A stretch of DNA of 64,000 bases, taken from NCBI RefSeq assembly GCF_000760295.1, contig NZ_JNBA01000007.1:1-64000 (forward strand), written 5' to 3'. The notes under the pieces are model-generated. The model did no database searches. It was not told where the DNA came from and worked only from the letters and a program-made list of their open reading frames with translations. Below are positions 1 through 8,217 of this stretch, one piece after another. The number at the start of each line of letters is the position of its first letter. The stretch's first letter is position 1. Origin of the DNA: Prochlorococcus sp. MIT 0701 (GTDB lineage: Bacteria; Cyanobacteriota; Cyanobacteriia; PCC-6307; Cyanobiaceae). The translations under genes were made by a program, and so were the position numbers.

Positions 1-102
1 CCTCCAACCATTGGCACTAATTAATACTTAGTTCAACCAAGAGCGGGGTTTTTTCATGGCTGTGGTGTTTCGATTCCTTGCTGCAACTGGGATCTGAGCG
101 GT

Positions 103-167
103 TCACCAGAAGCTCACCAGAACCTCTTGGGGTCTACACCAGAGCTGTGTAGTGGAGATCACCAGAA
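103..167 (+). repeat. Four CACCAGA motifs at helical-turn spacing
   Basis: The heptamer CACCAGA occurs at 104, 115, 137 and 160. Three copies extend to the 9-mer TCACCAGAA; the third copy is ACACCAGAG. The distances are 11, 22 and 23 bp, close to one, two and two DNA turns, so all copies face the same side of the helix. The cluster ends about 70 bp before the peptide gene that starts at 238. This spacing is typical of a transcription-factor operator, but no regulator can be named from the sequence, and the function is inference. Confidence 0.45.
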
Positions 168-237
168 AGGCTGAGATCTTATAGGAGTCGAGGGAAAACA
201 ACCCAACACAACTCACACACTTATCCCCTTTAAAACA

Positions 238-468
238 ATGACTACTTTCAACACTGACTACAACAACACTGAACTGCTCGATCAAGAGCTGACGATTGAA
301 CAGCTTGAGGGAGTTGCTGGCGGCTGGGCGGATAAGGCTGGCTACTTGGCACTTCAACGAAAGGAGCGGGCTGAGATCCTGAGAGCTGCGGGCTATCCTG
401 AAAAACTACTCGAAAAAAAATTAGATGAAGTAGACAGCTTGGATTACTGGCCTAAATGTACCTACTAA
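238..468 (+). CDS. Short double-glycine-leader peptide (possible RiPP/bacteriocin-like precursor)
   Basis: A 76-residue peptide. Its first 29 residues form an acidic leader ending in ELTIEQLEGVAGG, the same double-glycine processing signature as the ProcA precursor at 7852, but without the preceding Nif11 domain. The following 47 residues are charged and helical-looking (many K, E, L and R), with a single Cys near the C-terminus (WPKCTY). One Cys allows at most one lanthionine ring, so it may be a substrate of ProcM, an unmodified secreted peptide or a relic. The start follows a presumed operator (103-167), and a strong terminator lies 105 bp downstream, so it reads as a single-gene transcription unit. 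Function is not recognised beyond the leader. Confidence 0.6.
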   Translation: MTTFNTDYNNTELLDQELTIEQLEGVAGGWADKAGYLALQRKERAEILRAAGYPEKLLEKKLDEVDSLDYWPKCTY

Positions 469-572
469 ACTCAGGAGAGCTGGAACGGGCTGCTCTCATG
501 TGGCGCTCAATGCCAACAACGCTCAAAATAACCACAGACTAAACAAACTAGCTTAACCAAGCTTACACACGC

Positions 573-601
573 AAAGCCCCTGATAATGCAGGGGCTTTTT
601 A
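573..601 (+). terminator. Rho-independent terminator after the first GG-leader peptide
   Basis: A perfect 10-bp stem (AAAGCCCCTG / CAGGGGCTTT) with a 6-nt loop is followed by a T-rich tract. The stem and the roughly 20 bases after it closely resemble the terminator at 8964-8990 that follows the ProcA-like pseudogene, which suggests that the two peptide genes share a duplicated 3' flank. Confidence 0.8.
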
Positions 602-669
602 TTTCCTTAACCACCTCAATATTTGCCTAAGATGACATCCGATACCTGGCAGGAACTTGATGTTAGAAG

Positions 670-1044
670 TTAGGTGATCTCCGGTAGATTCTTCCAGTAA
701 TCCAGTGCCTCTTGTTTAAGAGCTTCTAGCTTGTGTTGGTCTCTAGGTAGCTCGATAGTTGTATCTCCGAAAGTTAGAGTTCTAGATTCTGGTTTAACCG
801 GAGTCTTAGCTGTAGTTTTCTTATATGGAGCTTCTAAGCGGTTAGGCTTGGGAGAAGCTTTAACAGCTTTCTTAATGTTCTGCCTTGGTATCTGATTGAT
901 TGGTTTATTGATGCTTAGCTTCTTTGCAGCCTGAAGCTCTTGTTGCTGTAGCCGTTCTATTTCAGGTACCAGTAGTTGTTGTACTTTGAGTTGTTGTCTT
1001 GCGTTGGGTTGGGCTTGCTTGGGGCGTAATGATTGAGTAGGCAT
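670..1044 (-). CDS. Basic hypothetical protein, 124 aa
   Basis: A Lys/Arg/Gln-rich 124-residue protein with no membrane segment. The first half is predicted to be helical and Gln-rich (residues 10-45), a basic Pro/Lys linker follows (about 46-88), and the C-terminal part is short and acidic-aromatic, ending in YWKNLPEIT. It is the last of a minus-strand run downstream of the recombinase at 2516 together with the genes at 1183 and 1436, so it is probably cargo or an accessory of that element. I do not recognise the family. The composition fits a nucleic-acid-binding protein, but that is inference. Confidence 0.45.
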   Translation of the reverse strand: MPTQSLRPKQAQPNARQQLKVQQLLVPEIERLQQQELQAAKKLSINKPINQIPRQNIKKAVKASPKPNRLEAPYKKTTAKTPVKPESRTLTFGDTTIELPRDQHKLEALKQEALDYWKNLPEIT

Positions 1045-1182
1045 TTATTGATCAGTTTAAGGAGTGAAGGAAGTTGTATTCAAGATGGTGGTTCACTCGC
1101 TCGCTTTGCTCGCTCGTTCACCGCACGATCAGCAATAGGGAGCTAAGGAACTGTGATGTCTTGCGTAAATGGTGTGTGGTGC

Positions 1183-1359
1183 TTATGAGCAGAGCAACCT
1201 TTCAAGCCTGTTCATTAGATGAGTGTGCTGTTGGTAGAGGTGTTTGACTGTCTCTGTGTCTTTGTCCTCTTGTGCTGCTAACAGCATCTTTTCGTAGATG
1301 CCGACTTTGCTGAGCATGGAGCGGCAAAGCTTTTCTTTAGCGGTAGTGAGTGTCGTCAT
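1183..1359 (-). CDS. Small helical hypothetical protein, 58 aa
   Basis: An ATG-initiated 58-residue frame (begins MTTLTTAKEKLCRSML, ends RLERLLCS) lies between the 124-aa and 347-aa genes on the same strand. It is predicted to be almost entirely helical with heptad-like Leu/Met spacing and two Cys (positions 12 and 57), and no transmembrane segment. Codon use resembles its neighbours. It is probably a minor gene of the recombinase-associated minus-strand cluster. No family is recognised. Confidence 0.45.
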   Translation of the reverse strand: MTTLTTAKEKLCRSMLSKVGIYEKMLLAAQEDKDTETVKHLYQQHTHLMNRLERLLCS

Positions 1360-1435
1360 GGTGCTGGTATGTCTATGTTGTCTTTTCTCTTAGAGTAGGG
1401 GGGCAGGTGGCTTTTTCTAGTGCTTGCAAGGGTTT

Positions 1436-2479
1436 TCAGTCAAGAGCATCAAAGAAGCGCTTGATGATTAGCTCTTCTGGTGTGAGGTGCTCTCGAGGTT
1501 GTTGAGTAATCAGCTGTAAGGGGGTAGGCGTTGGGGGATCCTCGTTGTCTTGAGTCTCTTCTCTAATCCCCTTTAGCCATTCATCGAGCATGTCATCTGT
1601 CATTTCAGGTTCTAAGGCTTCTGCTTGTTTTCGTTGTTGCTCTTGCTGCCAGATCTCAGTTGCGAGCTGCTCATCCCAAATCTGGTAAGAGATCATGATG
1701 CGGAAGATCTCCTCTTCTTTTTGATCGAGAGCTTCTGTGCCTTTGAAGTCATTGATGATCTGATCGATGAGATCGTCTGCTTCTCGCTGCAGCATGGCGT
1801 CGATGGTTGTTAGCTGTGCTTGATCGCCAAGCTGCTGCATCATCAAACCTCGTTGCTCGTAGAGCTGCTTATCTTTTTCTTGGCCCAATGCTTCTGCTTG
1901 TTGATAAGCAGCTTTGGCTGATGCTTTGAGCTTTGTGAGTTTGGATGGCTCGCCTTTGTGCGTTTGGCTCCATTGCTTAGCTAATGAATCTTGAGAGAGC
2001 TTGGGAGTGTCTTGCAGCTTGGTGATGGTTTCATCTTTGATGGCTTTAGCAAGCCAGATGATTGCAAGCCTGATGATTTCTTTGTCTGTAAGTTCGAGTT
2101 GATTGGCTAAGCAGATTGCCTGATGCTTTTCTGCTTTGGGAAGACTCACTGAAAGAGGACCAGAGCGCCCTGTATGGCCCTTGTTTGTTGCCGATGCTCT
2201 TGCGCATCTAGAGGTGCTTTGCAGAGCCTTAGAGCCGCTTCTAGAGGCCTCGTGTAAGGCGATGCGAATGGCTTCCCTTTGATTACATTGAAGCGAGTTA
2301 ATAAGACCTTCTAACATTTGATCTTCTTGAGCTGAGAGCATCGTTGTCATGCGTGCTGCACACTTTTGAGTTGATTGAATGATTGGATGCTTTGAAGAGT
2401 CAAAGCGATGCTGCTTGATGGGGAAGAAGGCCTTGGACTTTGATGTTGTATTGAACTTGTTTTGCTTGCTTTGACCCAT
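1436..2479 (-). CDS. Hypothetical mobile-element protein with two possible ribbon-helix-helix segments
   Basis: A 347-residue hydrophilic protein directly downstream (36 bp) of the recombinase gene on the same strand. Two stretches, roughly residues 48-78 and 109-145, resemble RHH/MetJ-type folds: a short strand-like segment (for example PLSVSLPKAEKHQAI) followed by two helices with the second rich in I/A/L. The central part (about 180-290) is Gln/Glu-rich and probably coiled coil, and the C-terminal 40 residues are acidic and Pro/Thr-rich. ATG codons at residues 1, 44 and 47 are all possible starts. A role in element maintenance or recombination directionality is inferred from position only. 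Confidence 0.5.
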   Translation of the reverse strand: MGQSKQNKFNTTSKSKAFFPIKQHRFDSSKHPIIQSTQKCAARMTTMLSAQEDQMLEGLINSLQCNQREAIRIALHEASRSGSKALQSTSRCARASATNKGHTGRSGPLSVSLPKAEKHQAICLANQLELTDKEIIRLAIIWLAKAIKDETITKLQDTPKLSQDSLAKQWSQTHKGEPSKLTKLKASAKAAYQQAEALGQEKDKQLYEQRGLMMQQLGDQAQLTTIDAMLQREADDLIDQIINDFKGTEALDQKEEEIFRIMISYQIWDEQLATEIWQQEQQRKQAEALEPEMTDDMLDEWLKGIREETQDNEDPPTPTPLQLITQQPREHLTPEELIIKRFFDALD

Positions 2480-2515
2480 GAGTTCGTGTTGGTGAGACGT
2501 GTTTTATTGTTTGAT

Positions 2516-3949
2516 CTAACCAATCCAATGGAGGTGATTTTCTGCAGCTTTAATTGTCTTTCTGCCTTTGCTCAGTAGATCTGTTGCTTCATCGGCTCGG
2601 TAGTGGAAGTAATGGTCTTCTATGTATTTCATGCTGGTGTCGGTGTTTGCAGCAATGACAGGAACTGGTACACCGGCTTTAAGACGCATGCTGATGTGAG
2701 TGTGTCGAAAGCTGTACCAGGTGAGGTTCTTACCGGAGTGGATGTTGATGCGCCTTTGGTTGTTGCTGTCATCATCGGCCCAATCGGCGAGTCTTGCCTC
2801 TACTAATGCCTCAGCGAAAGTGTCTTTCCAGATGCGTTCACTAAAGGCTTGCCCTGTCCGTTGATTGACAAAAAGCAAGTCGTCGGGCTTCTTGAATCTG
2901 GTGATCTCTCTGAGGGTCTCAAGGTGACGAGCGATGGGAGCAGAGATGCGGTAATAGCGAGCTGTTTTGGTGTTCTCTGGCGGCACCTCAACAATGATCC
3001 ATGTCTTCCTTTCTGCTTTGGGGATAGCGGTGTTCTCTGAGATGTGCTTCCACTTGATCTTGCGTAGGGAGCCAGGACGGATGCCGCTATCCATCGAGAT
3101 GCGCATCGCGTAGTAGATGAGTTGACGATGGATGAGCTGTGCTGCAGAGCGGGGCGAAAGGCCATCAACGCTGACGGTTGTGATGTACTTGCCGCTGGAA
3201 TCTTTGAGTAGCTGACCTTGTTCATCGAAAGTGCGTTGCAAGCCTTTGCTCCACCAGAGCCGGCTGCTTTTTTCAAGCTCTAACCACTCTTTGTCTGAGA
3301 AGTCATCACGGCGGTGCTTTTGATCTTTCGGCAGCTTGATGCGTGGGATCTCAGGAAGGCTCTCTCGCGTGACAAAACCATGGGCGACGCCGACTTCCTC
3401 AAAGGCGCGTTTAAGGGCAGACATCTCTTGGAGGATGGTTGTTTGCACTGGGATCTTTTTGCCGATTTGTATGGCTCGTTCTTTGCGCCATGTCTCGTAG
3501 CTCAAAAAGGCCGAGCGCCGAAACTTGTGAATGGGCTTTTTGTCATCTCCGACGTAGTCCCTGAGCCAGCGCATCTGATTGGCAAGCAGCCTGTAGCGAG
3601 CAGCTGTAATCCCTTGCAGTGGGATAGAGCTGATCTTCTTTTGTTCTTTGGCTAGGAACTGTTGAGCCATCTCAGCGAATGAGATCGAATGGATGGCTTC
3701 TCCGCGATCAGCTTTGGCTTTTAGATCAATGAAAGTAGCGACACCGAGCATCCAGGCATCGTCTTGACCAGAGATATCTGGTTTTGGATATGTCCCATTG
3801 CCGTCTTTTAAGACCCGTAGATGTCTACCGCCTGACTCACGCTCGTAGAAATAGAGGTACCACCGACCATCACGACTGCCATTCCTAAACACAAAAGCGT
3901 TTGGATCGGAAGGAATTGCTTTCTTATCTAGGGCCCAAGACTCCGCCAT
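2516..3949 (-). CDS. Tyrosine recombinase / phage-type integrase
   Basis: A site-specific recombinase of about 477 residues. From the ATG start, a SAM-like core-binding N-terminal region is followed by the catalytic domain. The first catalytic Arg lies in GIRPGSLRKIKW (about residue 291), the second in WYSFRHTHIS (about 415, with Tyr in place of the usual first His of HxxR), and the nucleophile Tyr is in the C-terminal stretch MKYIEDHYFHY (about 443-450). The frame remains open to a TTG at 4081, and an internal ATG at 4045 is also possible. I chose the ATG at 3949 because the extra 44 residues are low in recognisable structure and include repeat DNA. It is divergent from procM, and the two genes bracket about 390 bp with repeated GTTAGC motifs. 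It probably mobilises the island. A relationship to the picocyanobacterial tycheposon integrases is possible but unproven. Confidence 0.85.
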   Translation of the reverse strand: MAESWALDKKAIPSDPNAFVFRNGSRDGRWYLYFYERESGGRHLRVLKDGNGTYPKPDISGQDDAWMLGVATFIDLKAKADRGEAIHSISFAEMAQQFLAKEQKKISSIPLQGITAARYRLLANQMRWLRDYVGDDKKPIHKFRRSAFLSYETWRKERAIQIGKKIPVQTTILQEMSALKRAFEEVGVAHGFVTRESLPEIPRIKLPKDQKHRRDDFSDKEWLELEKSSRLWWSKGLQRTFDEQGQLLKDSSGKYITTVSVDGLSPRSAAQLIHRQLIYYAMRISMDSGIRPGSLRKIKWKHISENTAIPKAERKTWIIVEVPPENTKTARYYRISAPIARHLETLREITRFKKPDDLLFVNQRTGQAFSERIWKDTFAEALVEARLADWADDDSNNQRRINIHSGKNLTWYSFRHTHISMRLKAGVPVPVIAANTDTSMKYIEDHYFHYRADEATDLLSKGRKTIKAAENHLHWIG

Positions 3950-3974
3950 TGCTTGAGGATGAAAGGAGGCGCTT

Positions 3975-4198
3975 GTTAGCGCGTTGTCAGCAGTGTGATG
4001 ACAAGGGCTGAGCTGCAAGGAGCCCTTTGCCTTAGTTAGCACCATGTTAGCGCAAGTTGCATCACGTATAATCCCTTGCAATAACTAGGTTATGACTAGT
4101 ATGTGCGCATCAACGCCGATTACACTACGTAAATGCAATCTCTAGTGTTTGTAGTCTGTGAGAGGAAGTTATTTAGGATTTTAGTGCGATGTTAGCAC
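3975..4198. repeat. Four GTTAGC(A/G)C motifs upstream of the recombinase
   Basis: The octamer GTTAGCGC or GTTAGCAC occurs at 3975, 4035, 4046 and 4191, all in the same orientation. The two middle copies are 11 bp apart. The copy at 3975 lies within GCGC-TTGTTA-GCGC. A short direct repeat ACTAG (4084 and 4095) also falls inside the cluster. Clustered short repeats next to a tyrosine recombinase are the usual layout of arm-type binding sites or an autoregulatory operator. That role is inference. Confidence 0.4.
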
Positions 4199-4335
4199 CT
4201 CTACTCAACGAAGTTCTCCTGTTAAACAAAGAGATAAATTCAAGAGTGATAATGAATATAATGATTATATAAAAGGTATAGAAAGGAAGATAGGTAATTG
4301 ATTAACCTGACCACAGATTTTCTGCACAGTCTTCA

Positions 4336-7300
4336 ATGGGAGCTGCTGAGCCTTTGGCACTTCAATCATCTTGGAAATCCCTTTGGCTAGAAGCTGTAGC
4401 AGCTGATGAACCGCACAAATTCAAACGACGACTGGAATGGGATGGACTCACGGAAAGTGAATTCCATGCTGCACTAAACAAAGAGCCCGTTTCCCTCGCT
4501 GAGGATGCCTCTTTTTACCAAGCTGCCTCTTGTTATCAGGACGTTCTGCAAGATGCGCTTGAAGCGTTAAAGGTCGCTTGGGACCTGCCCTTGTTGCCCG
4601 TCGACAACAATTTCCAGCGGCCTTTTGTTGACCTTTGGTGGCCGATTCGTTGCCGCTCAACGGAGAGTTTGAGACAAGTATTCGCTTCTGATAGCACTGG
4701 TCTTAAAGATGAGGTTTTTGAACAGTTAGCAGACGCTCTCCTTGATCGGCTTTCCGGCCTTGGTGATCAAGTGTTGTGGGAAGCCTTCAATGCGGAGCGC
4801 TCGCCGGGCACGATGTTGCTTGCGCATCTGGGCGCTAGTGGGGATGGATCAGGGCCTCCAATCCGTGAACACTACGAGAGGTTTATTCAATCCCATCGCC
4901 GCGATGGCTTAGCAGCATTGCTCAAAGACTTCCCTGTCCTTGGGCACCTAATCGGCACCGTGCTTTCGCTTTGGTTGCAAGCCAATGTGGAGATGCTGCA
5001 ACGGATCTGTGCTGATCGGAATCTCCTTGAGGCGCGATTTGCCATTCCTTGTACCCATTATCTCAAAACCATCAAGCAGGGATTGAGTGATCCTCACCGC
5101 GGTGGCCGTGCCGTGGCTGTTCTGGAATTTGCTGATCCCAATTCCACGCCTGACTGCTCCATTCATGTGGTGTACAAGCCCAAAGACATGGGGGTGGATG
5201 CGGCCTATCAGGGCACGTTGGCTGATCTCAATGCCCACAGTGATCTCAAACCGCTGCGAACTCTTGCCATCCATAATGGCAATGGCTATGGCTATATGGA
5301 GTATGTAGACCATCGCCTTTGCGCTAATGACAAAGAACTCGCCAACTTCTATTCGAATGCTGGACGACTAACCGCTTTATTGCATCTACTCGGTTGCACT
5401 GACTGCCATTACGAAAATCTGATGGCCTGCGGTGATCAGTTGCTACTGATCGATACAGAAACATTATTAGAAGCTGATCTTCCTGATCACATCAGCGATG
5501 CTTCCTCAACGACTACTCAAGATAAGACCTCCACTCTAGCTAAGCGGTTTCAGAGTTCAGTCTTGCGTTCTGGCTTACTACCGCAATGGATGTTTCTGGG
5601 GGAATCCAAACAGGCAATTGATATCAGCGCCCTCGGCATCTCGGCACCGAAGAAGCCCGAGCAAATTACTGCCGGCTGGCTTGGGTTGAATAGCGACGGG
5701 ATGATGCCTGGTCGTATTAGCCAGCCTGTTGAACTCCCAACAAGTTTGCCGGTAGGAGTCGGCCAGCTCAATCCCTTTGATCGATTTCTGGAAAACTTCT
5801 GCGATGGCTTTTCTCTTCAAAGTGAGGCGTTCATCGAGATTCGCAATCGCTGGCTAGATGCCAATGGCGTGTTAGCCAATTTTGCAGGCCTTCAACGCAG
5901 GATTGTGCTGCGAGCCACGCGTGTGTATTTCGCGATTCAACGTCAACAATTGGAACCTGCGGCCTTGCGCTCTTCGCTTGCCCAGGCAATCAAACTTGAG
6001 CAGTTGGCGCGTAGTTTTTTGCTCGCCGAATCCAAGCCTCAGCACTGGCCTGTTTTTGCCGCAGAAGTCAGGCAGATGCAGCATTTGGATATTCCTTTCT
6101 TCACCCATCTGATTGATGCTGATTCCCTGCTGCTCGGCGGATTGGGACAGGAATTACCCGGTTTTATTAAAACCAGTGGTTTGGTTGCCGCTTATGAACG
6201 ATTGCGCAATCTAGATGCCGATGAAATTACTTTTCAACTGCGACTGATTCGTGGTGTCGTTCAAGCACGACAACTGCGCACAACCTTCGAGAGACAACCA
6301 GCTCAAGAGGCCTCCAAGGCATCAGATGTGCTGATGTCTACATCAGCTGCGACGAGTTTGGAGGCAGCAAAGCGGATCGCTCAGCGACTTTTGGAATTAG
6401 CGATACGCGACTCGCACGGGCAGGTGGAATGGTTGGGTATGGACCTGGGCGCTGATGGAGAAAGATTTTGCTTTGGTCCCGTTGGCCTATCGCTCTATGG
6501 TGGGTCCATAGGCATTGCCCACCTACTGGAGTGCTTGCAAGCACAGCAGGTTTCGCCAAATGATGCCGATGCCATTCAGGATGAAATCCTGCAACCCCTA
6601 CGTTCTTTAGTTGATCAACCCAGCAACGATATCCGGCGGCGCTGGTGGCGTGATCAGCCACTGGGACTAAGTGGCTGTGGCGGGATCCTGTTGGCTCTCG
6701 AGCTTCAAGGCGAACAGGCGATAACAAATAGTCTGGTCGCGGCGGCACTGCCTCGTTTCATTAATGCCGATCAGCAACTGGATGTGATTGGCGGTTGTGC
6801 AGGCTTAATTGGGTCGCTGCTGCGGCTAGGGACGGAATCTGCGTTGCAGCTAGCTTTGTGTGCTGGCGACCAACTCATTTCCCATCAAAATGAAGCAGGT
6901 GCTTTGAGCTCATCGAAAAGGGAACAAGGGCTATTGGGCTTCTCCCATGGAGTAGCGGGTTATGCGGCTGCTCTGGCTCATCTACATAAGGTGTCAAATG
7001 AAGAGCGATATCGCACAGCTGCCATAGCGGCATTGGCATATGAGCGAGCGCAATTCAATCCAGATGTCGGCAATTGGCCCGACTACCGCAGCAGCTATAA
7101 GGAACCCGATTCCAAGCAACCAGACTTCATGGTGAGCTGGTGTCATGGGGCCCCGGGTATTGCGCTTGGCCGGGCTTGTCTATGGGGCACGTCTCTTTGG
7201 GATGAGGAGTGCACCGAAGAGATAGCGGTTGGTTTGCAAACCACAGCAACATCGCAAGCTTTGCAAGCGGATCATCTGTGTTGCGGATCGATGGGTTTGA

Positions 7301-7584
7301 TGGTCTTGCTTGAAATGCTTTCCTCTGGCCCTTGGTCGATTGACGATCAGCTCAGATCTCATTGCCAAGACGTAGCTGTTCAGTATCGCCTGCAAGCTTT
7401 AAATCGCTGTTCAGCAGAACAGATTGAACTGCGTTGCTTTGGCACAAAAGAAGGGTCACTTGCTTTGCCTGGCTTTTTCACAGGCTTAAGCGGGATGGGA
7501 TTAGCTCTACTTGAAGATGATCAATCACGCGCTGCTGTATCTCAACTAATCAGCGCTGGGCTCTGGCCTTTGCTCAATGACTAG
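4336..7584 (+). CDS. procM: Class II lanthipeptide synthetase ProcM (LanM)
   Basis: A 1082-residue bifunctional LanM enzyme. The N-terminal half dehydrates Ser/Thr of precursor peptides through phosphorylation and elimination; it shows the Lys motif HVVYKPKDM (near residue 281) and the kinase-like motifs GCTDCHYENL and LLIDTETLLEAD (about 355-380). The C-terminal half is the LanC-like cyclase. Its zinc ligands are Cys936 (SWCHGAPG) and the pair Cys982-Cys983 (HLCCGSMG). This three-cysteine CHG...CCG arrangement, instead of the usual Cys-Cys-His, is the hallmark of the promiscuous ProcM type, which processes many different ProcA precursors. Repeated Gly-rich motifs (GLSGCGG, GFSHGVAGY) complete the toroid. 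The gene faces away from the recombinase, and a ProcA gene follows 267 bp downstream. No frameshift is visible, so the enzyme appears intact. Confidence 0.97.
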   Translation: MGAAEPLALQSSWKSLWLEAVAADEPHKFKRRLEWDGLTESEFHAALNKEPVSLAEDASFYQAASCYQDVLQDALEALKVAWDLPLLPVDNNFQRPFVDLWWPIRCRSTESLRQVFASDSTGLKDEVFEQLADALLDRLSGLGDQVLWEAFNAERSPGTMLLAHLGASGDGSGPPIREHYERFIQSHRRDGLAALLKDFPVLGHLIGTVLSLWLQANVEMLQRICADRNLLEARFAIPCTHYLKTIKQGLSDPHRGGRAVAVLEFADPNSTPDCSIHVVYKPKDMGVDAAYQGTLADLNAHSDLKPLRTLAIHNGNGYGYMEYVDHRLCANDKELANFYSNAGRLTALLHLLGCTDCHYENLMACGDQLLLIDTETLLEADLPDHISDASSTTTQDKTSTLAKRFQSSVLRSGLLPQWMFLGESKQAIDISALGISAPKKPEQITAGWLGLNSDGMMPGRISQPVELPTSLPVGVGQLNPFDRFLENFCDGFSLQSEAFIEIRNRWLDANGVLANFAGLQRRIVLRATRVYFAIQRQQLEPAALRSSLAQAIKLEQLARSFLLAESKPQHWPVFAAEVRQMQHLDIPFFTHLIDADSLLLGGLGQELPGFIKTSGLVAAYERLRNLDADEITFQLRLIRGVVQARQLRTTFERQPAQEASKASDVLMSTSAATSLEAAKRIAQRLLELAIRDSHGQVEWLGMDLGADGERFCFGPVGLSLYGGSIGIAHLLECLQAQQVSPNDADAIQDEILQPLRSLVDQPSNDIRRRWWRDQPLGLSGCGGILLALELQGEQAITNSLVAAALPRFINADQQLDVIGGCAGLIGSLLRLGTESALQLALCAGDQLISHQNEAGALSSSKREQGLLGFSHGVAGYAAALAHLHKVSNEERYRTAAIAALAYERAQFNPDVGNWPDYRSSYKEPDSKQPDFMVSWCHGAPGIALGRACLWGTSLWDEECTEEIAVGLQTTATSQALQADHLCCGSMGLMVLLEMLSSGPWSIDDQLRSHCQDVAVQYRLQALNRCSAEQIELRCFGTKEGSLALPGFFTGLSGMGLALLEDDQSRAAVSQLISAGLWPLLND

Positions 7585-7820
7585 CCAACATGCTGGCCAG
7601 ATAGCCATGACCATTAAGCTCATCCCATTTACCTAACATGACCTGTTTTGGTTGATTTCTCTCCAGCACGACGATCTTGCCTGCCTGCTGGAGCGTGCTC
7701 AGGCGGTGGGCAATGCTGATCCGGGTCATGCCCTGCTCCGTAAGAGTATGTCTGATCAGCTATTGGGAGTGATTGTGTAACGCACTGGTCGCTTGATCCA
7801 TGATCAGCGCTTTGGATTGG
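7583..7820 (-). pseudogene. Remnant of a LanT-type ABC transporter ATPase domain
   Basis: Read on the minus strand, 7810 to 7583 encodes the C-terminal ABC ATPase signature with little interruption: ALIMDQATSAL (Walker B/D-loop, normally LDEATSALD), an in-frame TAG at 7762-7760, then TRISIAHRLSTLQQAGKIVV (switch His in AHRLST), and a C-terminal tail ending GHGYLASMLA. The Walker B catalytic Glu has become Gln and the D-loop Asp has become His. No transmembrane or peptidase part is left. The match is to NHLM/HlyB-like peptide exporters of the kind that export and cleave double-glycine leaders. It lies convergently behind procM and overlaps its last codon, which suggests that an ancestral exporter was deleted and the rest decayed. 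Export of the local peptides would need a transporter encoded elsewhere. Confidence 0.85.
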
Positions 7821-7828
7821 ACTATACA

Positions 7829-7834
7829 TATAAT
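7829..7834 (+). promoter_or_regulatory. Candidate -10 element of procA
   Basis: A perfect TATAAT lies 18 bp before the procA ATG, with no convincing -35 at standard spacing; TTGGAT at 7812 is too close. The implied leader is only about 10 nt with no Shine-Dalgarno sequence. The element sits just outside the decayed transporter fragment. Confidence 0.35.
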
Positions 7835-7851
7835 AAAGCAACCCAACTAAA

Positions 7852-8217
7852 ATGTCAGAAGAACAACTCAATGCATTCATTGCCAAGGTTCAAGCAGAGA
7901 CCTCACTGCAGGAACAACTGACAGCGGAGGGCGCAGATGTTATTGCGATTGCACAAAAGGCTGGGTTCACAATTAACACAGAGGATATAAAGTCGTATGT
8001 AGATTCGTATGCAAGTGAGCTGTCAGAAGAAGAGCTCGAGAGCGTGGCTGGAGGGGGGAACATCCCAATGGCCTGGCTAATATGCCTTGGAGGATCTTTG
8101 TGTACTTGGACAAGTGCAAATGGCTTTAAGAACCCAATCCCCGGCAGGAAGCCGGCAGTCATAGACAGAGATCGAAACAGAGTAGACAAGAAACGCAATT
8201 CGCCAGCAGAATTTTAA
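7852..8217 (+). CDS. procA: Prochlorosin-type lanthipeptide precursor with Nif11-like leader
   Basis: A 121-residue precursor. Residues 1-68 are a typical Nif11-derived ProcA leader (begins MSEEQLNAFIAKVQAETSLQ, ends LSEEELESVAGG) that ProcM recognises and that is removed after the double Gly. The core begins with GNIPMAWLICLGGSLCTWTS and contains Cys78 and Cys84 with Ser82, Thr85, Thr87 and Ser88 nearby, enough for two thioether rings. Unusually, a 30-residue basic, hydrophilic tail follows (PGRKPAVIDRDRNRV and onward), making the core about 53 residues against the roughly 13-32 usual for prochlorosins. The tail may come from loss of an earlier stop codon. The gene lies 267 bp after procM and is the only apparently intact Nif11-leader precursor here. 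Confidence 0.9.
   Translation: MSEEQLNAFIAKVQAETSLQEQLTAEGADVIAIAQKAGFTINTEDIKSYVDSYASELSEEELESVAGGGNIPMAWLICLGGSLCTWTSANGFKNPIPGRKPAVIDRDRNRVDKKRNSPAEF

Noticed and set aside
1..60. GGGGTTTTTT tract at the window start as a terminator
   Set aside because: Without the upstream sequence, no paired stem can be shown.
1089..1125. CTCGCT direct repeats inside a GTTCAC...GTTCAC frame
   Set aside because: It could be an attachment-site core, but no second copy was seen elsewhere in the window to pair with it.
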